NCBI GenBank assembly: GCA_023398575.1
Contig: JAEWSC010000094.1
Coordinates: forward strand, 1-64,000
Direction: 5' to 3'
DNA from: Bacillota bacterium
GTDB taxonomy: Bacteria; Bacillota; Clostridia; Christensenellales; Aristaeellaceae
DNA length: 64,000 nucleotides
A model generated the notes under the pieces. That model was not told the DNA's origin. It saw only the letters and a program-made list of their open reading frames with translations, and did not search any database. Made by a program: the position numbers and the translations under genes. Within the stretch, counting starts at the first letter, position 1; each line of letters begins with the position of its first letter. Of this stretch, positions 33,442-41,125 are shown in pieces.

Positions 33442-35175
33442 TTATGCTTTTTCCTCTATGCCTGCCGCGTGTCCAATCACCATTTTCTCGCCCTTATCCG
33501 CCCTGCCGCTGGCAGCGGCCTTTTCTTGCAACACGGCAGCCGGCCATTCCCTGGCAGGCTTTGTGGCAATCCATTCTCCGGGCAGCAGCATGATTTCAAG
33601 CGCTTCTGCCAAGGTATCCAGCGGGGTGATTTCCACATCCATATCTTCAAAGCGCTCCAACCTGTTTTCTCTAGGGACCAGCACCCTTGACAGGCCCGCC
33701 CGCCGCGCGGCTTCCACCTTTTGTGGCACGCCGCCCACCGGCATAACCTTCCCGCGGACAGAAACCTCACCAGTAACTGCCAGCGAGCCATCCACTGGCC
33801 GGCCCGTTATAGCACTGGCTGCCACAACTGCCATGGCTACACCGGCAGAAGGGCCGTCTACCGGCGCACCACCCGGGAAATTGATATGAATGTCCATGCT
33901 GTCTACCGGGTAACCCATGGAGCGCAGCAGCGTCATCACGTTTTCAGCAGAGCCGCGTGCAGTAGATTTGCGGCGCATACGGTGCCCTTCCTGGCCCAGT
34001 TCCTCTTCCTCCACAATGCCTGTTACCGTTACCTTACCGGTGCCTTTTTGGGCCGCCGCCTCAATTTCCATCAGTGCGCCCTGGTGACTGTCAAACACTG
34101 CCAGCCCGTGCACACAGCCCACACGGCTTTCCCGGTTGGCGATAGGATCAGGGCGCGCAGCATAATGGCCGGAGTGTATTACCCACTCTACATCCTGGCG
34201 CGCAATCTCCGTTCTCTCCTCCAGTTGTGCAAGACCGGCGCACATTTGAACGATATTCACCGCATCCCGACCGCAGGCCGCATAGCGGCCAATAAGAACA
34301 GCATCCCGCTTATCTAAATCGTATCCTGCCCGCTTGGCCGCATTTGCGGCAATATCCGCGATCTCCTGGGGCTCCAGCGCACGGAAAAAGATTTCCATAC
34401 AGCGTGAGCGAAGTGCCGGCGATATGTCGGATGGGCTGCGGGTGGTCGCCCCCACCAGACGAAAATCCGCCGGCATGCCACGCTTGAATATTTCGTGAAT
34501 ATGCCTGGGGATGCTTGTATCATCAGGGTTGTAATACGCTGACTCGAACATGACCTTGCGGTCTTCCAACACCTTTAACAGCTTGTTCATTTGGATAGGA
34601 TGCAGTTCACCAATCTCGTCCAGAAAAAGCACACCGCCATGAGCCTTGGATACCGCGCCAGACTTTGGCTGAGGGATGCCTTGTACGCCCAAAGGACCTG
34701 CCCCTTGATAAATGGGGTCGTGTACAGAGCCGATCAAGGGGTCCGCGATGGCCCGCTCATCAAAGCGCACACAAGTAGCATCCATCTCTATAAATGGGGC
34801 GTTCAGCGCAAAAGGCGTGCCTTTAGTGCGTTTGGCTGCTTCCAGAACAAGGCGCGCTGCGCAGGTCTTTCCGATGCCGGGAGGTCCATATATGATTACA
34901 TGCTGGGGATTGGCGCCACATAGTATTGCCTTTAAAGATTTGATGCCTTCGTTCTGGCCGATGATATCGGAAAACTTGGCAGGGCGCACCTTTTCCGCCA
35001 ATGGTTCAGAAAGACGTATCCCCCGCATGCGCTGCAGGTTTTCCATTTCACGGTTGCTTTCCCTGCGCACGGCAGGCTGAGCCTTTTTCTGCTGCCTCAG
35101 CTGCGTGAAAAAGAAAATACCTACCACCACAGAAACCACAACCTGGATGCCCAGGAGTAAAAAATTCACCAACAA
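33442..35175 (-). CDS. lonB: Membrane-anchored sporulation protease LonB
   Basis: A 577-residue Lon-family protease of the LonB type. It lacks the LON N-domain and instead begins with one membrane segment (MLVNFLLLGIQVVVSVVVGIFF). The AAA+ core has Walker A YGPPGIGKTCAARL and a Mg-chelatase-like Walker B LFLDEIGEL. The C-terminal protease domain carries the Ser in GAPVDGPSAGVAMA and the Lys in the PVGGVPQKVEAARRAG region. In Bacillus subtilis LonB is made in the forespore under sigma-F; the presence of spoIIGA, sigE and sigG in this window fits. It lies between clpX and lon, the same order as in Bacillus. Confidence 0.92.
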   Translation of the reverse strand: MLVNFLLLGIQVVVSVVVGIFFFTQLRQQKKAQPAVRRESNREMENLQRMRGIRLSEPLAEKVRPAKFSDIIGQNEGIKSLKAILCGANPQHVIIYGPPGIGKTCAARLVLEAAKRTKGTPFALNAPFIEMDATCVRFDERAIADPLIGSVHDPIYQGAGPLGVQGIPQPKSGAVSKAHGGVLFLDEIGELHPIQMNKLLKVLEDRKVMFESAYYNPDDTSIPRHIHEIFKRGMPADFRLVGATTRSPSDISPALRSRCMEIFFRALEPQEIADIAANAAKRAGYDLDKRDAVLIGRYAACGRDAVNIVQMCAGLAQLEERTEIARQDVEWVIHSGHYAARPDPIANRESRVGCVHGLAVFDSHQGALMEIEAAAQKGTGKVTVTGIVEEEELGQEGHRMRRKSTARGSAENVMTLLRSMGYPVDSMDIHINFPGGAPVDGPSAGVAMAVVAASAITGRPVDGSLAVTGEVSVRGKVMPVGGVPQKVEAARRAGLSRVLVPRENRLERFEDMDVEITPLDTLAEALEIMLLPGEWIATKPAREWPAAVLQEKAAASGRADKGEKMVIGHAAGIEEKA

Positions 35176-35309
35176 AAAGCCCTCCCTTTGCCGTGTTTCT
35201 CGCCGTTAGCATGCGATAAAGGAAGGGTCTCCATGTGTGGGAGTGGTTGGCGGCTTGCCCATATCTGAGCAGAATTGGTAGTTATCCACCAGGAAAAGCA
35301 ATGTCTGTT

Positions 35310-35350
35310 GATTCGACAAAAGCCGGCCATAGGCCGGCTTTTGTCGAATC
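35310..35350. terminator. Strong hairpin at the end of clpX
   Basis: Perfect 19-base arms (35310-35328 and 35332-35350) around a 3-base loop; the core is AAAAGCCGGCC/GGCCGGCTTTT. It overlaps the clpX stop codon by two bases and separates clpX from lonB. Confidence 0.85.
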
Positions 35351-36671
35351 ATGATACACTAGGTTCAGGCTGCGTGCTGGGCTCCGCTTCTGCCAGCGTG
35401 CGCTGGGCACGCGGCTTGCGCTTGCGTGGTTCACCCTCCACCAGCTTTGGTTTATCCTCGTTTTTAACAGCATCAGCGGTGATGACACATTTGCTGACAT
35501 CATTGCGTACGGGCAGCTCAAACATGGTATCGAGCATAACCCCTTCAATAATAGAGCGCAGACCGCGGGCGCCGCTTTTCCGTGTGATTGCCTGCCTGGC
35601 AATTTCTTTCAGCGCCTCGTCTTCAAATTCCAGCATGATGCCATCCAGTTCCAACAGCTTGGCATACTGCTTGACAAGGGCGTTCCTGGGCTCGGTGAGG
35701 ATCTTGACGAGGGCTTCCTCATCCAAGGGATCAAGCGTTACCACAATGGGCAGACGGCCAACGAACTCCGGGATCAGGCCATACTTGATCAAATCCTCCG
35801 GACGAATCTGGCCCAATATTTTGCTGGATTCGGTGTTGTCCTTTTGATGCAGTTCAGCACCAAAGCCCAGCGTCTTTTTGCCGATGCGGCTTTCGATAAT
35901 AGGTGCGATCCCATCAAACGCACCGCCGCAAATAAAGAGGATATTTGTCGTATCGATCTGGATAAACTCCTGGTGCGGGTGCTTGCGCCCGCCCTGGGGC
36001 GGCACACTGGCCACAGTTCCTTCCAAAATCTTGAGCAGTGCCTGCTGCACGCCTTCTCCGCTGACATCCCTGGTAATGGAGGGATTTTCGCTCTTGCGGG
36101 CAATCTTGTCAATTTCATCAATGTAGATGATGCCCCGCTGGGCGGCCTGAATGTCATAATCGGCATTCTGGATCAGCCGAAGCAGAATATTCTCCACATC
36201 CTCGCCTACATAGCCGGCCTCAGTCAGGCTTGTGGCATCAGCGATGGCGAAAGGCACGTTCAGTATGCGGGCCAGAGACTGGGCTAGGAATGTCTTGCCG
36301 CAGCCGGTAGGACCAAGCATCAGGATGTTTGATTTTTGCAGTTCCACATCGCCGCGCTTTTGCGGCGCATTGATGCGCTTGTAGTGGTTGTACACCGCTA
36401 CAGCTAAAGAGCGCTTGGCTTTCTCCTGCCCCACCACATATTCATCCAGCACCTGCTTCATTTCGGTAGGCCTGGGAATAGAGGTGGAAGCCGGATCGCC
36501 GATCACAGCCAGATCATCTGCAATGATTTCCTGGCAGAGCAGGATACATTCATTGCAAATATACACATTAGGACCTGCAACCAGACGGCGAACTTGCTCC
36601 TGGGTTTTATTGCAAAAGCTGCACTTATGCACCTTTTGTTGCACGCGGGGGGTAAAATCGTCTTTGGCCAT
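35349..36671 (-). CDS. clpX: ClpX, ATP-dependent unfoldase subunit
   Basis: A 440-residue AAA+ unfoldase that feeds tagged substrates to ClpP. The N-terminal zinc-binding domain has four Cys (CSFCNKTQ and ICNECILLC). Walker A is GPTGCGKT, followed by SLTEAGYVGEDVENIL and Walker B GIIYIDEIDKI. The sensor and IGF-type ClpP-binding region follows (KKTLGFGAEL at about 265). The C-terminus has a basic extension (EPRKRKPRAQRTLAEAEPS). It lies nine bases downstream of clpP on the same strand, so both are probably co-transcribed from the tig promoter. Confidence 0.97.
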   Translation of the reverse strand: MAKDDFTPRVQQKVHKCSFCNKTQEQVRRLVAGPNVYICNECILLCQEIIADDLAVIGDPASTSIPRPTEMKQVLDEYVVGQEKAKRSLAVAVYNHYKRINAPQKRGDVELQKSNILMLGPTGCGKTFLAQSLARILNVPFAIADATSLTEAGYVGEDVENILLRLIQNADYDIQAAQRGIIYIDEIDKIARKSENPSITRDVSGEGVQQALLKILEGTVASVPPQGGRKHPHQEFIQIDTTNILFICGGAFDGIAPIIESRIGKKTLGFGAELHQKDNTESSKILGQIRPEDLIKYGLIPEFVGRLPIVVTLDPLDEEALVKILTEPRNALVKQYAKLLELDGIMLEFEDEALKEIARQAITRKSGARGLRSIIEGVMLDTMFELPVRNDVSKCVITADAVKNEDKPKLVEGEPRKRKPRAQRTLAEAEPSTQPEPSVS

Positions 36672-36680
36672 TCTTTACCT

Positions 36681-37274
36681 CTAGACGCGGATATTCCGCG
36701 GTTGGTAGATCTCGTCAATGATACCGTAGCTTAACGCTTCCTCGGCGTTCATGAAATGGTCGCGCTCTACATCCTGCGCCACCTTTTCTATCGGCTGTCC
36801 GGTCATTTCCGCCATGAGGCGGTTCATCTTTTTCTTGGTGGCAAGCAGCCATTCAGCCCTGATTACAACGTCAGTGGTCTGGCCTTCCGCGCCGCCCAAG
36901 GGCTGATGAATCATGACCTCGCTGTTGGGCAGCGCCAGGCGCTTGCCCTTCTGGCCCGCCATGAGCAAAAAGGCGCCCATGGATGCCGCCATGCCAATGC
37001 ACACTGTACGCACGTGGGGCTTGATATAGTTCATGGTGTCGTAAATGGCCATGCCAGCCGTGATAGAACCGCCGGGGCTGTTGATGTACAAGGAAATATC
37101 GGCGTCGGGGTTTTCCATCTCCAGGAACAGGAGCTGGGCCACCACGACGTTTGCCACGTCATCGTTGATGGGGCCGCCCAGAAACACAATTCGGTCTTTC
37201 AAGAGCCGGGAATAGATGTCAAACGCCCGTTCTCCGCGGTTGGATTGCTCAATAACCATTGGGATCAAACTCAT
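36681..37274 (-). CDS. clpP: ClpP, ATP-dependent protease proteolytic subunit
   Basis: A 197-residue serine protease forming the ClpP tetradecamer. The catalytic Ser lies in VCIGMAASMGAFLL and the His in EVMIHQPLGG, with the catalytic Asp in QDVERDHFM. The N-terminal MSLIPMVIEQSNRGERAFDIYSRLL is standard. ATG 37274 has AAGGAGG eight bases upstream; the frame extends to 37358 without support. It lies between tig and clpX, a common Firmicute order. Confidence 0.97.
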   Translation of the reverse strand: MSLIPMVIEQSNRGERAFDIYSRLLKDRIVFLGGPINDDVANVVVAQLLFLEMENPDADISLYINSPGGSITAGMAIYDTMNYIKPHVRTVCIGMAASMGAFLLMAGQKGKRLALPNSEVMIHQPLGGAEGQTTDVVIRAEWLLATKKKMNRLMAEMTGQPIEKVAQDVERDHFMNAEEALSYGIIDEIYQPRNIRV

Positions 37275-37450
37275 GGTGCTTGCCTCCTTTTGGCAGCAAA
37301 CTGCTGCACATCGCCTTTTTTCCTTTTGCATTTGCGCCGCATCCATTCCTTCGGCCAAAAGGCTTCGGACGGTATGCGGCGCTTCAGTATCATATGACCG
37401 TCCGGTCGGAATTATGCCTGGGGATATCAGGCGTTTTTACAAATTGGTAC

Positions 37451-38797
37451 TTATTCGTGGCTGTGGCCTTCGTGATCATGGCCGTCATGATCGTGGTGAT
37501 GGCCTTCTTCCACAACAAAGGTTGCGGTGGATTTCAGCAAATCAACAACCTTGATAATTGCGGCGGTGTCGCGCAAATAGCTCTTTTGCCGTTCAGTCAG
37601 CTTGGCAGCATAGGCTTCCTTCTCCTGACCGGAGCGTTTGGCCTGCTCTTCGATTTGCTTTTCTACTTCTTCTTCGGTGGGTTCAATCCCCTCCGCCTTG
37701 CGGATGGCTTCCAGCGTCAGCTCTACCTTTGCCCTGCTTTCAGCCTCACCGCGGTACATATCCCGCAGCTGCTGGGCAGACTGACCTGTATACTTTAAGT
37801 AATCTTCCATTTTCAGGCCTTGATAGGCCATGCGCAGCTGCATTTCGCGAACGATCTGATCCAGCTGCTCTTCTACCATGGGCGGGGGAACGTCTACGGA
37901 AGTATTGGCGACCGCCTTGTCAATGACGGCATTCTCCCTTTCGGCCTCCAAGGACTTTTGTGCCTCTTCCTCCAACTTTTTGCGGACGTCAGCTTCATAT
38001 TCAGCATAAGTATTGAAATCGCTGACATCCATGGCGAACTCGTCATCCAGCTCCGGCAGTTCCTTCTTCTGGATACCATTCACCTTCACATGGAACACGG
38101 CGGCTTTACCGGCCAGCTCCTCGGAGTGATACTTTTCTGGGAAAGTAACAGGGATATCCTTTTCCTCGCCGATGGCCAAACCGACCATCTGCTCTTCAAA
38201 GCCGGGAATGAAATGCCCGGAACCGATAACCAGTGTCTGATCCTGCGCGGTGCCACCGGCAAAGGCAACGCCATCCACCGTGCCAAGATAGTCAAGGTTC
38301 ACGGTATCGCCGTTTTCCACAGCCCGGTCCGTAACATCCACCATACGGGATACGCGTTCACGATCGCGTTCTACGCGCTCCTTGACAGCTTCCTCCGATA
38401 CGGGATGCTCATGGGTGGGAACCGTCAAGTTTTTGTATTCGCCTAATGTCACTTCAGGGCGGATATACACTTCACAGTTGAACTCCAGCGCTTTGCCCGC
38501 GCCGATCTCCGTGATATCCACCTGGGGCTGATCCACAGGAAACAAATCATTTTCTTTCACGGCTGCCTGATATGCATCCGGAAAAAGGCTGTCGAAAGCG
38601 TCATCGTAGAAAACGGCTTCACCGTACATGCTCTCTATCAGCTTACGCGGCGCTTTGCCCTTTCGGAAGCCCGGCACGTTGATGCGGCCGCGGTTTTTTA
38701 GGTAAGACTTCTGCATTGCTTCATCAAACGCCTCAGCGGGAATTTGAAAAGAAATTTTGACTTTGTTGCTCGATACTTTTTCGACGGTATGGTTCAT
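37451..38797 (-). CDS. tig: Trigger factor with His-rich C-terminus
   Basis: A 448-residue ribosome-associated chaperone and peptidyl-prolyl isomerase. The ribosome-binding domain has the signature VPGFRKGKAPRKLIE at about residue 45. The FKBP-type PPIase domain lies around 150-245 (GDTVNLDYLGTVDGVAFAGG), and the helical C-domain follows. The last 16 residues are almost all His, Asp, Glu and Gly (HHHDHDGHDHEGHSHE), an unusual tail that could bind Ni or Zn. The gene is preceded by AGGAGG and the promoter at 38864-38892, and it starts the tig-clpP-clpX run. Confidence 0.95.
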   Translation of the reverse strand: MNHTVEKVSSNKVKISFQIPAEAFDEAMQKSYLKNRGRINVPGFRKGKAPRKLIESMYGEAVFYDDAFDSLFPDAYQAAVKENDLFPVDQPQVDITEIGAGKALEFNCEVYIRPEVTLGEYKNLTVPTHEHPVSEEAVKERVERDRERVSRMVDVTDRAVENGDTVNLDYLGTVDGVAFAGGTAQDQTLVIGSGHFIPGFEEQMVGLAIGEEKDIPVTFPEKYHSEELAGKAAVFHVKVNGIQKKELPELDDEFAMDVSDFNTYAEYEADVRKKLEEEAQKSLEAERENAVIDKAVANTSVDVPPPMVEEQLDQIVREMQLRMAYQGLKMEDYLKYTGQSAQQLRDMYRGEAESRAKVELTLEAIRKAEGIEPTEEEVEKQIEEQAKRSGQEKEAYAAKLTERQKSYLRDTAAIIKVVDLLKSTATFVVEEGHHHDHDGHDHEGHSHE

Positions 38798-38829
38798 GAA
38801 AACATCCTCCTGCCTATCTCATGGGCACA

Positions 38830-38892
38830 GCGGGCCCGCGCCCTCATGAGGGAGGGCATGAGTAGTTTAGCACAGGAAGGCCTTACACGCAA
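38830..38892 (-). promoter_or_regulatory. tig-clpP-clpX promoter with two palindromes in the leader
   Basis: On the minus strand, TTGCGT (38892-38887), a 17-base spacer and TAAACT (38869-38864). Two perfect palindromes lie just downstream: CCCTCATGAGGG (38841-38852) and GCGGGCCCGC (38830-38839). They do not match the CtsR heptad AGGTCAA. Confidence 0.55.
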
Positions 38893-38978
38893 CCCTGCCT
38901 GTAGCAGATTGCACCTTTTTTTGTGCAAAGATTGGATTTGCTCACAATTTGAAGGCGGAAAAGAGCTGCGCAGCCAAC

Positions 38979-39005
38979 ACTCTTTTTTTCAGGAAGCATA
39001 TGATA
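38979..39005 (+). promoter_or_regulatory. Candidate sigma-K promoter of the LysM gene
   Basis: AC (38979-38980), 16 bases, then CATATGATA (38997-39005), which fits the sigma-K pattern AC-N16-CATAnnnTA. It lies 28 bases before the LysM gene start. This fits late mother-cell expression, but the motif is short. Confidence 0.4.
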
Positions 39006-39033
39006 AAGCAGAATTCTGGAAAGGAGCAAGTGT

Positions 39034-39687
39034 ATGAATTTAAGCAATGGCACCACAGCGCCCAGCACTACAGCCTGCGCCTATCAATATACCGTAAAGC
39101 GCGGCGACAGCTATTACCTGATCAGCAAGCGTTTGGGCGTGGCACTGCGCGATTTGATCGCCGCCAACCCCAACATCAACCCAGCGAGACTAATGGTGGG
39201 TGACGTTCTGTGCATCCCCGGCGCAGGAGGCAGCACAACAATCCCGCAGGTGCTTTCCTCTGAGGGTAAAGAGGTGGAAGGCGAAACAGGTATGACTGGC
39301 GAAACTGGCATTGTAGGGGGCGAAACCGGTGAAACAGCTCCCATTGAAGAGCCGCCGCTGTTCGCCTGTCCGCTGGAGCAGCGCCGCACCGTACAGCCAG
39401 GCCAGACCGTCAGTGACTTCCAACTAAACTCCGGCCTTAACCGCCATACCATGGAGGTGGCAAACCCCAACGTTGACCTTGAGAATTTGGTCCCCGGGCA
39501 AGTGATCTGCGTACCTGATATCAATCAACCCTGCCCACTGCCCGCTACTTACATCCTCAAAGAAAACGATACATTGGAAACAGTGGCCGCCAAATTTAAC
39601 GTATCCGTTGCATCCCTGCTCAGGGCGAACCCCTGCCTGGCCCCTTCTGATTTCCTGCCCTGTGTGTGCATCAGCCTGCCAAGGTAA
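39034..39687 (+). CDS. Protein with three LysM domains, probable spore coat/cortex protein
   Basis: A 217-residue protein with no signal peptide. Three LysM-type modules are visible: YTVKRGDSYYLISKRLGVAL ... ANPNINPARLMVGDVLCIPG (about 18-64), RTVQPGQTVSDFQLNSGLN ... VPGQVICVPD (about 113-160), and YILKENDTLETVAAKFNV ... CISLPR (about 170-217). A Gly/Glu/Thr linker with ETGMTGETGIVGGETGET lies between the first two. LysM binds peptidoglycan; cytoplasmic LysM proteins without a signal are typical of mother-cell spore coat or cortex proteins such as SafA. AAGGAGC precedes ATG 39034, and a sigma-K-like promoter lies upstream. Confidence 0.82.
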   Translation: MNLSNGTTAPSTTACAYQYTVKRGDSYYLISKRLGVALRDLIAANPNINPARLMVGDVLCIPGAGGSTTIPQVLSSEGKEVEGETGMTGETGIVGGETGETAPIEEPPLFACPLEQRRTVQPGQTVSDFQLNSGLNRHTMEVANPNVDLENLVPGQVICVPDINQPCPLPATYILKENDTLETVAAKFNVSVASLLRANPCLAPSDFLPCVCISLPR

Positions 39688-39699
39688 TACGTAATACTA

Positions 39700-39850
39700 A
39701 TGGAAAACATTATTGCGTCCATAGCCATAAGGGATTTTTGCGCAATACAAGGAGACGAAGCGAGGCAACGCCGCGCTACGCGGTGCGGCAGACGACGCAG
39801 TAGTACGTAAAAAGACCCATGGAAATGACGCTATAATGTTTGGAAGCAGT
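39700..39850 (+). repeat. Dispersed repeat family A, copy 2
   Basis: A 151-base match, same orientation, to 17178-17328 (shared GCGCAATACA, GGAGACGAAGCGAGGC, ATGTTTGGAAGCAGT). It lies in the spacer after the LysM gene. Confidence 0.75.
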
Positions 39851-39883
39851 TTAAGCCCCATAAGTACATGATGAACATATGCA

Positions 39884-39919
39884 AGCGCCGGAGAAACAAA
39901 ATCCTGTTTATCCGGCGCT
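39884..39919. terminator. Terminator between LysM and MFS genes
   Basis: Long inverted repeat AGCGCCGGAgAAACA / TGTTTaTCCGGCGCT, with a 6-base loop and one mismatch, between convergent genes. Confidence 0.75.
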
Positions 39920-39943
39920 ATTCACATTCCTTTTTCAGTTCTT

Positions 39944-41101
39944 TCAAGCTGCCTGCTTTTTATGAATCAGCGCATTAATACGCTCAGTCGTCAGCAGCAT
40001 TAAGCCGCCCAGCACCAGCAGATAAATGGGGTAAATGCCTATACCCGTTATATTGGCCGCCTGGCCCAGCACCGCCGGCATCAGCGTGCTGCCCACATAG
40101 GCCGAGGCCATTTGAATGCCCATTAATTCTTGCGCGTGACTTTCGCCAAAGCGAGCGGGCGTCTCGTGCAAAAGCGACGGAAAGATGGGTGCACAGCCAA
40201 GGCCCATCAATGCCATGCCGGCCGCTGATGCTTCTCCCGGCAGAAGCAGAATACCGGCTCCCGCCAGAATCAACACAAGCCCTGATCGTATCAGTTGTTT
40301 ACTTGTAAACTTAAAAGTTAAAAAACCGCTCAAAAAGCGTCCCACTGTGATGCCCGCATAGAAAAGGCTAGCCCACCAGGCGCCCTGGGCTGGCAACAGC
40401 CCCTTTGTTTCTACCAGAAAGGTGGCGCACCAGAGGCCTGATGCAATTTCCAGGCTGCAATATAAAAAGAAGGTAAGCAGAGTGAGTTTTACACCGGGTA
40501 GCTTTAATACATTTTGACGCTTTGCATGCCCATGCTCTGCACCATGCACCGTTTCTTCCCTGTGCCACAATGGAAGCGAAAGAAGCAGGAGTAGTGCCAG
40601 CATAAACTGGATGATAGACACTGTACGGTAACCGCCCTGCCAGAGGCCAGTTTTTGTAACAAACGATGCCATGATCACAGGACCAAGCGTCGCGCCCACT
40701 CCCCAGAAGCAGTGCAGCCAGCTCATGTGCCGCGCCTTATAGTTCTTGGCCACATAAGCATTCAAACCAGAATCCACCGCCCCCGCGCCAAGGCCCAGAG
40801 GGACAGCCATGATATACAGGAACCACGCCCCGGGAGCCATCGACATCCCCAGAAGTGCGCAGGCTGTCATCAGTACGCTGACAAAGGTAACCTTGCCTGT
40901 GCCAAATCTGCGTATCGCACGGCTGCTGAACAGGCTGGAAACCACCGTACCGGCGGCAATCACCAAGCTGATGCTTCCTGCCTGGCCCAGCGGCGCGTTC
41001 CAACCTATGCGCATGGCCGGCCAAGCAGCACCAAGCATCGAATCAGGAAGACCCAGGCTGATAAAAGCAAGATAGATCATGCAAAGAAAAAAGACTGCCA
41101 T
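39944..41101 (-). CDS. MFS transporter, sugar/fucose-permease-like
   Basis: A 385-residue major facilitator with about twelve hydrophobic segments. The opening ISLGLPDSMLGAAWPAMR and the loop SSRAIRRFGTGKVT belong to the FucP/COG0738-like group common in clostridia; the middle of the protein has VDSGLNAYVAKNYKARHMSWLH. Substrates in this group are often sugars or sugar alcohols; here the substrate is unknown. It lies just downstream of the SNF2 helicase gene (24 bases) on the same strand, so it may be co-transcribed without being functionally related. Confidence 0.82.
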   Translation of the reverse strand: MAVFFLCMIYLAFISLGLPDSMLGAAWPAMRIGWNAPLGQAGSISLVIAAGTVVSSLFSSRAIRRFGTGKVTFVSVLMTACALLGMSMAPGAWFLYIMAVPLGLGAGAVDSGLNAYVAKNYKARHMSWLHCFWGVGATLGPVIMASFVTKTGLWQGGYRTVSIIQFMLALLLLLSLPLWHREETVHGAEHGHAKRQNVLKLPGVKLTLLTFFLYCSLEIASGLWCATFLVETKGLLPAQGAWWASLFYAGITVGRFLSGFLTFKFTSKQLIRSGLVLILAGAGILLLPGEASAAGMALMGLGCAPIFPSLLHETPARFGESHAQELMGIQMASAYVGSTLMPAVLGQAANITGIGIYPIYLLVLGGLMLLTTERINALIHKKQAA

Positions 41102-41125
41102 AAAAATATCCTTTCCATCTTTAGT

